Shown here: piece by piece, positions 1 through 8,266 of the stretch
Layout of the letters: the number at the start of each line of letters is the position of its first letter
Numbering within the stretch: position 1 is the first letter of the stretch
Assembly: GCA_964524145.1 (NCBI GenBank)
Contig: CAZGCA010000020.1
Location: forward strand, 1 to 64,000
DNA length: 64,000 nucleotides
Reading direction: 5' to 3'
Source of the DNA: CAZGCA01 sp964524145
GTDB lineage: Bacteria > Hydrogenedentota > CAZGCA01
Made by a program: the position numbers and the translations under genes
The notes under the pieces: generated by a model
What the model was told of the DNA's origin: nothing
What the model saw: only the letters and a program-made list of their open reading frames with translations
Database searches by the model: none

Positions 1-717
1 AGCAACATGGTGCGGTTCCTGCCCAGCCTGGGCGGGTACGTCTACGCCCGGTCGGGCGGCGGCATCTACGTGAACCTGTACGTCGCGAACCGTGCCGACG
101 TGTCTCTGAACGGAACGACCGTCAAACTGACGCAGGAGACGCGATACCCGTGGGACGGCAACGTGAAGATCCGCGTCGAACCCGAGACGGCAGCGACGTT
201 CGACGTCTACCTGCGCATCCCCGGCTGGTGCCGCGGCGCCCGGTTCAGCGTGAACGGCGAGTTCGTGAACAGCTTCGAGATGAACAGCGGGTACGCACGA
301 GTGCGTCGAGAATGGAACCCCGGCGACACAATCGAGCTCGAACTCCCGATGACCGTAGAACGCGTCGAGTCGCATCCGCTCGTGAAAGCCAACGTCGGAC
401 GCGTCGCGCTACAGCGTGGGCCGATCGTGTACTGCCTCGAAGCGGTCGACAACGGCGGCCGCGTGCTGCACCTGGCCTTGCCGCGGGACGCCGAACTCGT
501 CGCCGAACACCGGCCCGATCTGCTGGGCGGCGTGACCGTCATAAGAGGCACCGTGCTCGCGCCATCAGACAAGGAATGGGCCGGCAAACTCTACCGAACA
601 ACCAGCCAGTCCAACGCGGTCAAGTTCACGGCGGTACCCTACTACTCTTGGGACCACCGCGACCCCGGCGAGATGGTCGTATGGCTGCCGGAGAACACGG
701 CTGTGGCCGCGAAATAG
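1..717 (+). CDS. C-terminal part of GH127-type beta-L-arabinofuranosidase (truncated by window start)
   Basis: The reading frame is open from the first base and runs 238 residues to TAG at 715-717, so the gene begins outside the window. The visible part is the C-terminal beta-sandwich typical of GH127 (old DUF1680) proteins: a segment like IRVEPETAATFDVYLRIPGW, followed by a VNGE strand, YARVRREWNPGD, and the conserved GRVALQRGPIVYCLE motif. GH127 enzymes remove beta-L-arabinofuranose from plant glycans and use a zinc-bound cysteine cluster, which would lie upstream and cannot be checked. The next gene starts 26 bases downstream on the same strand with its own ribosome-binding site, so the two are probably cotranscribed. 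The GH127 assignment rests on the C-terminal motifs only; the related family GH146 is an alternative. Confidence 0.85.
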   Translation, partial: SNMVRFLPSLGGYVYARSGGGIYVNLYVANRADVSLNGTTVKLTQETRYPWDGNVKIRVEPETAATFDVYLRIPGWCRGARFSVNGEFVNSFEMNSGYARVRREWNPGDTIELELPMTVERVESHPLVKANVGRVALQRGPIVYCLEAVDNGGRVLHLALPRDAELVAEHRPDLLGGVTVIRGTVLAPSDKEWAGKLYRTTSQSNAVKFTAVPYYSWDHRDPGEMVVWLPENTAVAAK

Positions 718-743
718 CGCGTTAGATTCGGAGGGTATGAGAG

Positions 744-2321
744 ATGATGAAGGCCAAGAGACGCATTCTCCCGGTGGTTGCGGCAACGTTGCTCTTCAGC
801 TTTGCATTCGATCAGGTCGCGGGTGCGTCACCAATTGACGTAGCGCGGCAGAACGCGGCGCTTGCCGGGCCTGCGTTCAGCGAGATGCACCGGTGGCTGC
901 GCGAGGTGGCGTTGCCGCGTATAGATTCCAAGACAGGACTGTTCCGTGCGACGGGCGCTTCGTGGAACTACCGCGACACGGCCGCCGACTGTTATCCGTT
1001 CTTTGGTTGGGCGGCGTATTTTACATACCGTGACGTGTTTGAAGGTCCGTTCCGCGACGCGCTCCATGCCGAGACGAAGCTGTGCTCGCATCATGGCGCG
1101 ATCCCCGTCAACTACGATTTCCGTGAAAGCGCAATCGACACGAAGCAGAAGTATGACGAGGTGGTCTTCGGCGCGTCGGAATATATGAAGGACGGGCTGG
1201 TCGCTGTTGTCGAGGCTTCGGGGCCCGGCGAGTGGCTCGACCGTATGCGCGCGATAGCCGACGACTTGTGGAGCCGGGCGACCGTCGAGACGCCGTATGG
1301 GAAGCTCGTCTCGACGAACCTCGAAGTGAACGGCGACCATATGCAGGTGCTGATGCGGCTGTTCGGACTGACGGGCGAGAGGCGGTACCTCGAGTACGCC
1401 CAGCGTATCGCCGACTACTACCTGAACGACCCGAAGTTCGTACCGCGGCATCTCGACGATCACGGGTGCGAGCTTATCGGGGGTCTCGGGTTGTTGCAGG
1501 GCGTCGAGTCGGTCGTCGACCCGGCCGTCGAGAAACGCCGCAGGCCGCTGGTGAAGAAGATGCTCGATACCATCCTCGAACGCGGCCTGAACTCCGACGG
1601 GTTGATGCTCCACACGCTCTCGAACAGGCCCGGGCCGCACGACGACAAGGATCTGACCGACAACTGGGGCTACAACTACGTCTCGTTCTACTGCTACTAC
1701 CTTGTGACCGGCGACACGAAGTACCGGGACGTTATCCGCACGCCGCTCGTCAGCCTCGCCAAACCGAAATACCATCTCTATCCGTGGGAAGGCACGAACA
1801 TCGACGGGCACGCCGACTCGATCGAGGGCGCGCTCTACCTGCTGAGCGTTATGCCTGTCGAAGAGGGCGTCAAATGGGCTGACCGCGAAGTGGCGGACGC
1901 GCTTATCGGCACACCGATACCCGGCACGAGTAAGTTCGAGTGCAACGCGATACGTACCGTCACCCTGTACGCGTTGAGCAAGACGCAGGGCGTCCACGTG
2001 ACGAAATGGCGTGACGATCTCAAGCTCGGTGCGGCACGCGACGGCGACGGCGCGGTCGTGGTCGTATCGGCCGAACAACCCTGGGACGGCAGGTTGGTCT
2101 TCGATATCCCGCGCCACAAGGTCTGGCTCAACTTCTCGCACGATTGGCCGCGCATCAACTATCTGCCCGAATATTTCACGGTCGATCCGGACGGGCGGTA
2201 CGTTGTCAAAGCCGGTTCCGCCGCGCCGGCCACCGTTACCGGCGGCTCGTTGCGGCAAGGGTTCCCCGTCCGGCTCGCCGCCAGCGAAGAGCTGGTCATT
2301 ACCGTTGCACCGAGCCAATAA
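744..2321 (+). CDS. Secreted alpha/alpha-toroid protein, putative glycoside hydrolase
   Basis: A 525-residue protein with an N-terminal signal peptide (basic MKAKRR, hydrophobic stretch, cleavage near VAGASP). The start is supported by GGAGGG at 730-735, eight bases before ATG; the next codon but one (747) is a second possible ATG. The body contains repeated amphipathic helix pairs with WNYRDTAADCYPFFGW, NLEVNGDHMQVLMRLFGLTG, DNWGYNYVSFYCYYLVTGD and HADSIEGALYLL, a pattern of six-hairpin (alpha/alpha)6 toroid glycosidases and lyases. The last roughly 100 residues look beta-rich. I cannot assign a CAZy family or identify catalytic residues with certainty. It follows the GH127 gene closely, so a role in side-chain or backbone processing of the same arabinose-containing glycan outside the cytoplasm is a reasonable inference. 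Confidence 0.75.
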   Translation: MMKAKRRILPVVAATLLFSFAFDQVAGASPIDVARQNAALAGPAFSEMHRWLREVALPRIDSKTGLFRATGASWNYRDTAADCYPFFGWAAYFTYRDVFEGPFRDALHAETKLCSHHGAIPVNYDFRESAIDTKQKYDEVVFGASEYMKDGLVAVVEASGPGEWLDRMRAIADDLWSRATVETPYGKLVSTNLEVNGDHMQVLMRLFGLTGERRYLEYAQRIADYYLNDPKFVPRHLDDHGCELIGGLGLLQGVESVVDPAVEKRRRPLVKKMLDTILERGLNSDGLMLHTLSNRPGPHDDKDLTDNWGYNYVSFYCYYLVTGDTKYRDVIRTPLVSLAKPKYHLYPWEGTNIDGHADSIEGALYLLSVMPVEEGVKWADREVADALIGTPIPGTSKFECNAIRTVTLYALSKTQGVHVTKWRDDLKLGAARDGDGAVVVVSAEQPWDGRLVFDIPRHKVWLNFSHDWPRINYLPEYFTVDPDGRYVVKAGSAAPATVTGGSLRQGFPVRLAASEELVITVAPSQ

Positions 2322-2411
2322 GGCTTCCTTCGCGCGAGGACAGGCCTAAACAGCCCTGTGACGCAGCGCCGGGTGCTCCATCATTGTCATCCTGAGTGAA
2401 ACAAGAGCAGG

Positions 2412-2441
2412 TTGACAAAGCACCGTCTCCATCCGTATTCT
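2412..2441 (+). promoter_or_regulatory. Putative sigma-70 promoter for the radical SAM gene
   Basis: TTGACA at 2412-2417 and TATTCT at 2436-2441 are separated by 18 bases. The start codon of the radical SAM gene lies about 55 bases downstream. The 175-base gap from 2322 holds no other gene. Confidence 0.5.
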
Positions 2442-2496
2442 TTGCGATAGCGCGATATCCTGCGATGAGCGGAACTCTGGCGAAGAACGGACACCC

Positions 2497-3453
2497 ATGA
2501 GTGTTGTAAAAAAGATAAAGACCAGCTACTACATACCCGGCACGGACGAGAGTTTCTGGAAAGACCTCTATAAACGCGTCCTCTACCGCAAAGTCCCTGA
2601 GTTCCCGAGAACCGTCCAGATCCAGACGCAGACAGGGTGCAACGCAGCGTGCGTGTTCTGCCCGTACAAGGATTCGTACAACGAGGTGCCGAAAGGCAGG
2701 ATGTCGGACGAGCTGTTCGAGAAGATAGTGGCCGAGATCGCCCGGTTTGGCGTCACCCGCCGCGTCAGCCCCTACCTGATGAACGAACCGTTCCTCGACA
2801 AGACCATCCTCGAGAAGTCGCGGTACATCGCCCGTCACGTTCCGGGCTGCAAGGTTGTTATCACGACGAACGCGGGCAAGCTCACAAAGGACGTTGTTGA
2901 CGACATCGTGCAGGACAACCCGTTCAGAGCCATCTACATCTCGATGCAAGGTATCGAGAAAGGGCCGTACGAATCGACGATGGGCGGCAGCCTCGTGTTC
3001 GAGGAGACGAAACGCAACGTCGAGTATCTCATGGAACAACGAAACAAGCACCTGCCCGGTTTGAAGATCGTCATGACCATGATCAAGACGAGCGCGATCG
3101 ACGCCGAGTCGGCCGTGCGATACTGGAAATCGCTGGGCGCTGAATCGAAATACACCGTTCTCGAGAACCGCGGCGGCAACCTGCCGGGTTTCAACGAGCT
3201 CAATGTCGGCAGCAAGCGTGTATTCAAAGACTGCACGCGGCTGTTCAAGCACGCATACATCATGTTCAACGGAGACATGGTGCTCTGCTGCACCGACTAC
3301 TACAAGACGATGGTTCTGGGCAACGTCGGCGAGACGTCCATCCACGACGTCTGGAACTCGCCGCGCGCGGTCGAGCTGCGCCGCAACTTCATCAAAGGCG
3401 ACCTGCGCGACAACCCGCTGTGCGCCAAGTGCGTCATCTCGGGGAGCTCATGA
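2497..3453 (+). CDS. Radical SAM protein with SPASM-type C-terminal cluster region
   Basis: A 318-residue cytoplasmic protein. The radical SAM signature is CNAACVFC (Cys48, Cys52, Cys55; CX3CX2C), which binds the 4Fe-4S cluster that cleaves S-adenosylmethionine. The C-terminus has further cysteines in the order CTRLF, MVLCC, then NPLCAKC, with the phrase LGNVGETSIHDVWNSP; this is the layout of SPASM auxiliary-cluster domains. Such proteins modify peptides, sugars or cofactors; the substrate cannot be read from sequence. No small precursor-peptide gene is visible beside it. It stands alone between gaps of 175 and 559 bases and has its own promoter. A ribosome-binding site is weak. The 4Fe-4S radical SAM assignment is firm; the reaction is unknown. 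Confidence 0.9.
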   Translation: MSVVKKIKTSYYIPGTDESFWKDLYKRVLYRKVPEFPRTVQIQTQTGCNAACVFCPYKDSYNEVPKGRMSDELFEKIVAEIARFGVTRRVSPYLMNEPFLDKTILEKSRYIARHVPGCKVVITTNAGKLTKDVVDDIVQDNPFRAIYISMQGIEKGPYESTMGGSLVFEETKRNVEYLMEQRNKHLPGLKIVMTMIKTSAIDAESAVRYWKSLGAESKYTVLENRGGNLPGFNELNVGSKRVFKDCTRLFKHAYIMFNGDMVLCCTDYYKTMVLGNVGETSIHDVWNSPRAVELRRNFIKGDLRDNPLCAKCVISGSS

Positions 3454-4012
3454 CGGCATCATGTCAAACACAATACGCACCGGCTTCCTGCTATAATGTT
3501 GCGGAATGAGGTTAGCGCGAATATGTCACCAGACGGATGGTGAAGGGTATTGGAGTATAGAGATGGCACTCCATTACGGGTTAAGATGAGTGAGTCTCCT
3601 CCAAACACACTATTTCGCATCTGTTGTTGGGAGTGACGCAGCCGCATGACAGCCAATCGCCGCAGAAGCGCAACAACACCACTACGTCCCGCAGGGACGG
3701 TTGAGAATAGCCCAGGAGTTCACTCCTGGGAGAGCGGTGCGCCGCAACAAGTGTTCAGTCGCGTAGGGACGGCTGAAGCCGCTGCGGGGTCGAGCATGGT
3801 TCGGTCGTCCCTACGGGACTGGCCTGGTTGGGTGGGGTATGGCCTTGATCCCAGGAATGAATTCCTGGGCTACTATCGGTCGTCCCTTACGGGACGGATC
3901 TCTATAGGGAAGCTAAAGCACGTGGCAAGTGTCTTGTTCTCGAATGTTCTTTCGGTGAGAAATGCGCGTTAGTGTTTTGTGGTAAAGGGGCAAATCGGAA
4001 GGAGGCAGTAAA
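3454..4012 (+). other. Gene-free gap with palindrome cluster
   Basis: No convincing gene is present in this 559-base gap. An open frame at 3646-3972 is made largely of the palindromic repeats described separately, has no ribosome-binding site and no family resemblance, so I leave it out. The last 100 bases lead into the GH172 gene. Confidence 0.7.
3685..3896. repeat. Cluster of short palindromes (REP-like), two motif types alternating
   Basis: Two perfect 20-base palindromes, CCCAGGAGTTCACTCCTGGG (3711-3730) and CCCAGGAATGAATTCCTGGG (3850-3869), alternate with hairpins of the form GTCCC-N3/4-GGGAC at 3685-3699, 3807-3819 and 3881-3896. A half site GTAGGGACGG lies at 3764-3773. The arrangement resembles bacterial interspersed palindromic elements mobilised by tyrosine transposases, but no such transposase is in the window. 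Confidence 0.8.
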
Positions 4013-5107
4013 ATGAAGAATACCATGGCAGCAGTAGTCTGTAGTGCATTGGTTGTCGCGTTGCTGACGCCGGTGCCGAGTTTGGCGGACGTGCAGGATT
4101 TCGTACACGAACCGTATTTGTTGTCCACCGGGGTGGATTCGCGTTCGATAAGCTTCGAGAACCCTACGGGCGCGCGAGGAGCAGGCGGTACGGCAGCGAG
4201 CAACTTGGGTGTCGGCCGCAAAGGTTCGCCCTCTCGATCGTTGAAGCCGGGCGAAGAGGTCCAGCTCTGCGATATCGAGGGCCCGGGAGTCATCCGGCAC
4301 ATCTGGATAACGACGAGACCTATACCGGTCAACCTGCGCAGCCTGGTAGTCCGGGCGTACTGGGAAGGCCAGGAACATCCAAGCATCGAATCACCGCTGG
4401 GCGATTTCATGGGGTTCGCGCACGGCAAGGTCGAGTCGTACCAGTCCGCGGTCCACTCGCTGGGTCAATCCGCGGGCATGAACATCTGGCTCCCGATGCC
4501 GTTCCTGAAACGCGCGCGGTTCACGCTCACAAACGAAGGGAAAAAGGACGCCAGCCTTTTCTACCAGATAGACTACACGATCAGCGACGAGCTTCCTTCA
4601 GACGCCGGCAGGTTGCACGTCTGTTTTCGCAGGGAGAACCCGACAACACTGAAACAGGACTTCGTCATACTGCCGAAACGCACCGGCAAAGGCCGGTTCA
4701 TCGGCGCTGTCATCGGTATTCGGTCGCTCAAACCCGGCTGGTGGGGCGAAGGCGAGATTAAGGTTTTCATGGACGGCGACACCGAGTTCCCGACCATTTG
4801 CGGGACCGGTTCGGAAGACTACGTCGGCCTCTCGTGGGGCATACAGCAGACACCGTTCATGTACAACGGGTGCAGCCTCAACTACAAAGGGTTCGTATCG
4901 ATGTACCGGTGGCACCTGCCGGACCCCATATTCTGGGAGAAGGAGTGCCGGATCACCATCCAGCAGATAGGGTGGAAGGATGGGCTCGCCGAACGCTCGG
5001 ACGATTGGTGCGCAGCCACATTCTGGTACGAGCCGGTTCCAAGCGCGCCGCTGCTGCCGATGCCCGACGTCGCCGCGCGCACAGCCGACATCAACATACC
5101 GAAGTAG
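4013..5107 (+). CDS. Secreted GH172 (DUF2961) family glycoside hydrolase
   Basis: A 364-residue protein with signal peptide (MKNTMAAVVCSALVVALLTPVPSLAD) and a strong GGAGG at 4000-4004 before the ATG. Typical DUF2961/GH172 motifs follow in order: SFENPTGARGAGGTA near residue 47, IWITTRPIPVNLRSLVVRAYWEGQEHPSIESPLGDFMGF, then the late signature CGTGSEDYVGLSWG. Family members act on fructofuranose or arabinofuranose linkages, for example alpha-D-fructofuranosidase/difructose dianhydride synthase and arabinan-degrading enzymes; they assemble as trimers with two acidic residues at the active site, one probably the Glu in GSEDY. The specific sugar here is not known. It faces the GH16 gene on the opposite strand with a 66-base convergent spacer. 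Confidence 0.88.
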   Translation: MKNTMAAVVCSALVVALLTPVPSLADVQDFVHEPYLLSTGVDSRSISFENPTGARGAGGTAASNLGVGRKGSPSRSLKPGEEVQLCDIEGPGVIRHIWITTRPIPVNLRSLVVRAYWEGQEHPSIESPLGDFMGFAHGKVESYQSAVHSLGQSAGMNIWLPMPFLKRARFTLTNEGKKDASLFYQIDYTISDELPSDAGRLHVCFRRENPTTLKQDFVILPKRTGKGRFIGAVIGIRSLKPGWWGEGEIKVFMDGDTEFPTICGTGSEDYVGLSWGIQQTPFMYNGCSLNYKGFVSMYRWHLPDPIFWEKECRITIQQIGWKDGLAERSDDWCAATFWYEPVPSAPLLPMPDVAARTADINIPK

Positions 5108-5173
5108 ATGAGCGCTTCTCTTCTGGGAATTCTGTGAGGTCCGTTCGAGCGCCGTTAGGCGTTGCGAGGCACG

Positions 5174-6067
5174 CTACTTCTTCTTCCACGCCCTGACGTA
5201 TTCGATGCTGTACGTTGACGGCAGGTTTTCGTCTTTCGGAAGACCGAACCATTTCGGCATCGTCTCGCTGTCAAAGTTGAGGTGCAACGGCTGGTGCCAG
5301 TTGGTGTTGGGCCCGCTTCGGACAAGCACGCCGTCAAAGTAGTACTTGATCTCCTTCTCGTCCCATTCGAGCCCGTACACGTGATACGCGTCGGCCAGGT
5401 TCTCGGGTGCCAGGAACACGCCGCCGACGCTCCAGTGCGTATCGCTGGTCGGCGTGCGGAACTCGTGGAGGTTCATGTTCACCTTTCTCTCGAAGCTGGG
5501 CGCGCGACCGCCTATCTCGAATACGTCTATCTCCGTCCACCAGTCGTCCGTCGAGTTATAGAACCAGAACGAGCTCGATCCCGCCGAGTTCATGGGCCTG
5601 GCTTTGACCTCGAAATACCCGTAGAGCACGGTCGTCTTGCTCTTCACTGCCGCAGAGGTGTACGTATGATACCCCCGGTCCTTGGGCATCTCGGGAACTT
5701 CCTCTTTCTTCATCGCCAGGTGAAGCTTGCCGTCGCTGACCGACACGTTGCCACGATAGAAGAAGCCCGGTTGACGGCCCAGCCAGGTCGGGTTGTGGTT
5801 CCACCACTTCTCCGCGTCCAGCGTCTCTGCCTCGAACTCATCGGTCATCGGCTCGTAAGGCGCCCAGTTCCCGCGGTTTTCCTGGTCCGACAAGGGGTAC
5901 GCGTCCGTCACCCGTTTCACGTGCGATTTCTTGATGTCGGGCCGGTGATCCTGAAACACGGGCCGCTTGGGTTTGGCACTACCGTCGCTCTTGTCTTCCG
6001 CAATGCCCGGTACCGAGATGACACAAACGACGAGTGCGAAGACGATGGATAGCTGCCTTCCAACCAT
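5174..6067 (-). CDS. Secreted GH16 family glycoside hydrolase (agarase/carrageenase-like beta-bulge type)
   Basis: The start is placed at the ATG at 6067 because AAAGGAG at 6075-6081 sits seven bases before it; in-frame codons further upstream would put that site too close or inside the gene. The 297-residue product has a signal peptide (MVGRQLSIVFALVVCVISVPGIAED). The GH16 catalytic signature EIDVFE lies near residues 170-175 in the ExDxxE spacing used by agarases, porphyranases and carrageenases, with the two Glu as nucleophile and acid/base. WYFNST-like and GLEWDEKEIKYYFDGVLVR strands are typical of the jelly-roll fold. This suggests endo-cleavage of a beta-linked galactan or glucan outside the cell. 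The nearby sulfatase makes a sulfated galactan an attractive but unproven substrate. Confidence 0.9.
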   Translation of the reverse strand: MVGRQLSIVFALVVCVISVPGIAEDKSDGSAKPKRPVFQDHRPDIKKSHVKRVTDAYPLSDQENRGNWAPYEPMTDEFEAETLDAEKWWNHNPTWLGRQPGFFYRGNVSVSDGKLHLAMKKEEVPEMPKDRGYHTYTSAAVKSKTTVLYGYFEVKARPMNSAGSSSFWFYNSTDDWWTEIDVFEIGGRAPSFERKVNMNLHEFRTPTSDTHWSVGGVFLAPENLADAYHVYGLEWDEKEIKYYFDGVLVRSGPNTNWHQPLHLNFDSETMPKWFGLPKDENLPSTYSIEYVRAWKKK

Positions 6068-6199
6068 CAACATACTCCTTTCGGTTTCTGAAGTCGCTGG
6101 CGTTCTGAACGACACCGTTCGATTCTCGGTTACCAGAATACTGCATCCGGGCTTGCACGATCAATCCGCAGATGAAGTTGGCGACGTGCCCGGGAACGC

Positions 6200-6228
6200 T
6201 TGCATCATGCTGCACATGCGATTATACT
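6200..6228 (+). promoter_or_regulatory. Sigma-70 promoter for the sulfatase operon
   Basis: TTGCAT at 6200-6205 and TATACT at 6223-6228 are separated by 17 bases. Transcription would start about 50 bases before the sulfatase ATG and could run through the phosphatase and the following genes. Confidence 0.65.
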
Positions 6229-6286
6229 TTGGACACGGCATGACGTACATCTGTTTCACCACCTGTGGCAAGGAGAACAGCTTGAG

Positions 6287-8230
6287 ATGGTAACCAGACG
6301 ACAGTTTCTGAAAGCCAGCAGTATAGGAACAGCAGCCGCGGCGTTGACTCGATGGAGGCGGCTCGGTGCAGCGTCCTCGACGTCTCGTCCGAACATCCTC
6401 TGGATATCGTGCGAGGACATCAGTCCGCATCTGGGATGTTACGGCCATTCCAACGCGCATACGCCGACGCTGGACCGGCTGGCCTCCGGCGGCATCCGGT
6501 ACGAGAACGCTTTCACCGTCGCCGGCGTCTGCGCTCCAAACCGGTCGTCGATTATCACGGGCGTGTACTCGACGACGCTCGGGTCGCACCATATGCGTTC
6601 GGGCGGCGAGGGAACGGAACGATCGACCAAGCCGACACCTCCTCCCTACGTGAAATGCTTTTCCGAGTATCTTCGAGCTGCAGGCTACTATTGCACGAAC
6701 AACTACAAAGAAGACTACAACTTCGTTCGGTCGGAGGCTGCCTGGGACGAATCCAGCCGGACCGCTCACTGGCGGAACCGTTCTGATCCCGGCCAGCCGT
6801 TCTTTGCCGTCTTCAACTACACCGGGACCCACGAGGGGTCGGTTCGCCTGACAAAGAGTCAGCATGCCGAGCGCACGAAACGTCTGACGCCGACGCAACG
6901 GCAGAACCCCGATACGCTGACCCCACCGCCGTACTATCCCGATACACCCGTAGTCCGCCGCACCTGGGCGAACTACTACGAGCTGATCACGGCCATGGAT
7001 TACTGGGCCGACGACATCCTGAAACAGCTACGGGAAGACGGGCTTGCCGGGGATACGATCGTCTTCTTCTGGTCGGACCATGGCGTTGGATTGCCGAGAG
7101 CAAAGCGGTGGATATACGATTCCGGCACTCATGTACCACTTATCGTCCATATCCCGGAGAAGTTCCGGGTCAACGGGCAGGGGAACCCGGGCACGGTCGA
7201 CGACCGGATGGTCAGTTCGGTGGACTTCGCCTCGACCGTGTTGAACCTGACCGGGCTCCCGATACCCGACCATATGCTGGGCCAGCCGTTTCTCGGGCCG
7301 AACCTTCCGCCGGAACGGCACTATGTCTACGGTGCGCGGGACCGGATGGACGAACGCTACGAAATCATCCGCATGGTGCGGGACAAGCGGTATCAGTACA
7401 TACGGAATTACGAACCGTTCAAACCGTACTATCAGTACATGAACACGGCCGAGAAAGGCACGATCATGCGCGAGCTCCATCGAGCTGCCGAAAAAGGCAG
7501 CCTGCCGCCGGATGCCGCGTGGTTCGTTGCCGAGACCAAACCCGTCGAGGAACTCTACGATCTCGAGAAGGATCCGCATCAGGTGAAAAACCTGGCCGAC
7601 GACCCCGAGTACCGATCGATACTCGATCGTTTCAGGGCCGAGCACGAAAAGTGGATCTTCGATACGGGCGACCTGGGGCTTATCCCGGAACCCGAACTGG
7701 TAGTGCTCGAAGAGAGGTACGGCAGCAGGTATGCCATCTTGCGCCAACCAGGCCCGGACGACGAGTCGTTTCTGCGGACAGTGCGTTCCGTTGCCGTGCG
7801 GGCGGGACGTCCTGGCAAGTCCGACCTGCCGGATCTAATGGAGGCGCTGGAAAACGAACATGCCGCTGTCCGTTACTGGGCCGTGACCGGCATCGGCAAC
7901 CTCGCCAGGGTAGGCGAGTCTGCGGTTGACTCAGTCAACGAAGCGCTGGACGATCCGTCGCCAACTGTTCGCGTTGCCGCAGCTCGAGCCCTGTTTCGGA
8001 TGGACCATGAAGGACAGGCGGCTTTGCCCCGCTTGATAGCCGAGCTGAAAAGCCCGCACGAATGGGTGCGTCTGCACGCGGCAATCGCACTGGACAGCAT
8101 CGGCGACAAGGCACGGCCCGCCATTCCCACGCTCAAGGAAGCGCTCAAGGATACGCATAACAAGTACGTCGTGCGCGTGGCAAACCATGCGCTCAACGAA
8201 CTGCTCGGAACCAACAATCGAGCCAGATGA
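6287..8230 (+). CDS. Tat-exported sulfatase with C-terminal HEAT repeats
   Basis: I place the start at ATG 6287, preceded by AAGGAG at 6270-6275 and giving MVTRRQFLKASSIG, a twin-arginine signal. The 647-residue product carries the formylglycine-type sulfatase motif CAPNR at Cys82; the usual form is C-[ST/A]-P-[S/A]-R, and here the fourth position is Asn. Metal-binding CEDIS comes early and WSDHG appears mid-protein, both sulfatase landmarks. Residues from about 510 on form HEAT-like repeats (DLPDLMEALENEHAAVRYWA and three similar units). The enzyme would remove sulfate esters from a glycan after export in folded form. No dedicated maturase is adjacent, although the radical SAM protein at 2.5 kb is the same superfamily as anaerobic sulfatase maturases. 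The phosphatase gene follows after 36 bases. Confidence 0.9.
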   Translation: MVTRRQFLKASSIGTAAAALTRWRRLGAASSTSRPNILWISCEDISPHLGCYGHSNAHTPTLDRLASGGIRYENAFTVAGVCAPNRSSIITGVYSTTLGSHHMRSGGEGTERSTKPTPPPYVKCFSEYLRAAGYYCTNNYKEDYNFVRSEAAWDESSRTAHWRNRSDPGQPFFAVFNYTGTHEGSVRLTKSQHAERTKRLTPTQRQNPDTLTPPPYYPDTPVVRRTWANYYELITAMDYWADDILKQLREDGLAGDTIVFFWSDHGVGLPRAKRWIYDSGTHVPLIVHIPEKFRVNGQGNPGTVDDRMVSSVDFASTVLNLTGLPIPDHMLGQPFLGPNLPPERHYVYGARDRMDERYEIIRMVRDKRYQYIRNYEPFKPYYQYMNTAEKGTIMRELHRAAEKGSLPPDAAWFVAETKPVEELYDLEKDPHQVKNLADDPEYRSILDRFRAEHEKWIFDTGDLGLIPEPELVVLEERYGSRYAILRQPGPDDESFLRTVRSVAVRAGRPGKSDLPDLMEALENEHAAVRYWAVTGIGNLARVGESAVDSVNEALDDPSPTVRVAAARALFRMDHEGQAALPRLIAELKSPHEWVRLHAAIALDSIGDKARPAIPTLKEALKDTHNKYVVRVANHALNELLGTNNRAR

Positions 8231-8266
8231 ATCTTCAATAATGCGTCTGCAAAGGAGAATGTCGGC

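Noticed and set aside
828..2318. Long open frame on the minus strand opposite the toroid gene
   Set aside because: It mirrors a well-supported gene with signal peptide and ribosome-binding site; long antisense frames are common at this GC content.
2497..3453. Radical SAM protein as sulfatase maturase for the 6.3 kb sulfatase
   Set aside because: The C-terminal cysteine layout is SPASM-like but shorter than in anSME proteins, and the genes are not adjacent; the link is not supported.
3646..3972. Open frame of 108 codons
   Set aside because: It is made from the palindromic repeats, has no ribosome-binding site and no family similarity.
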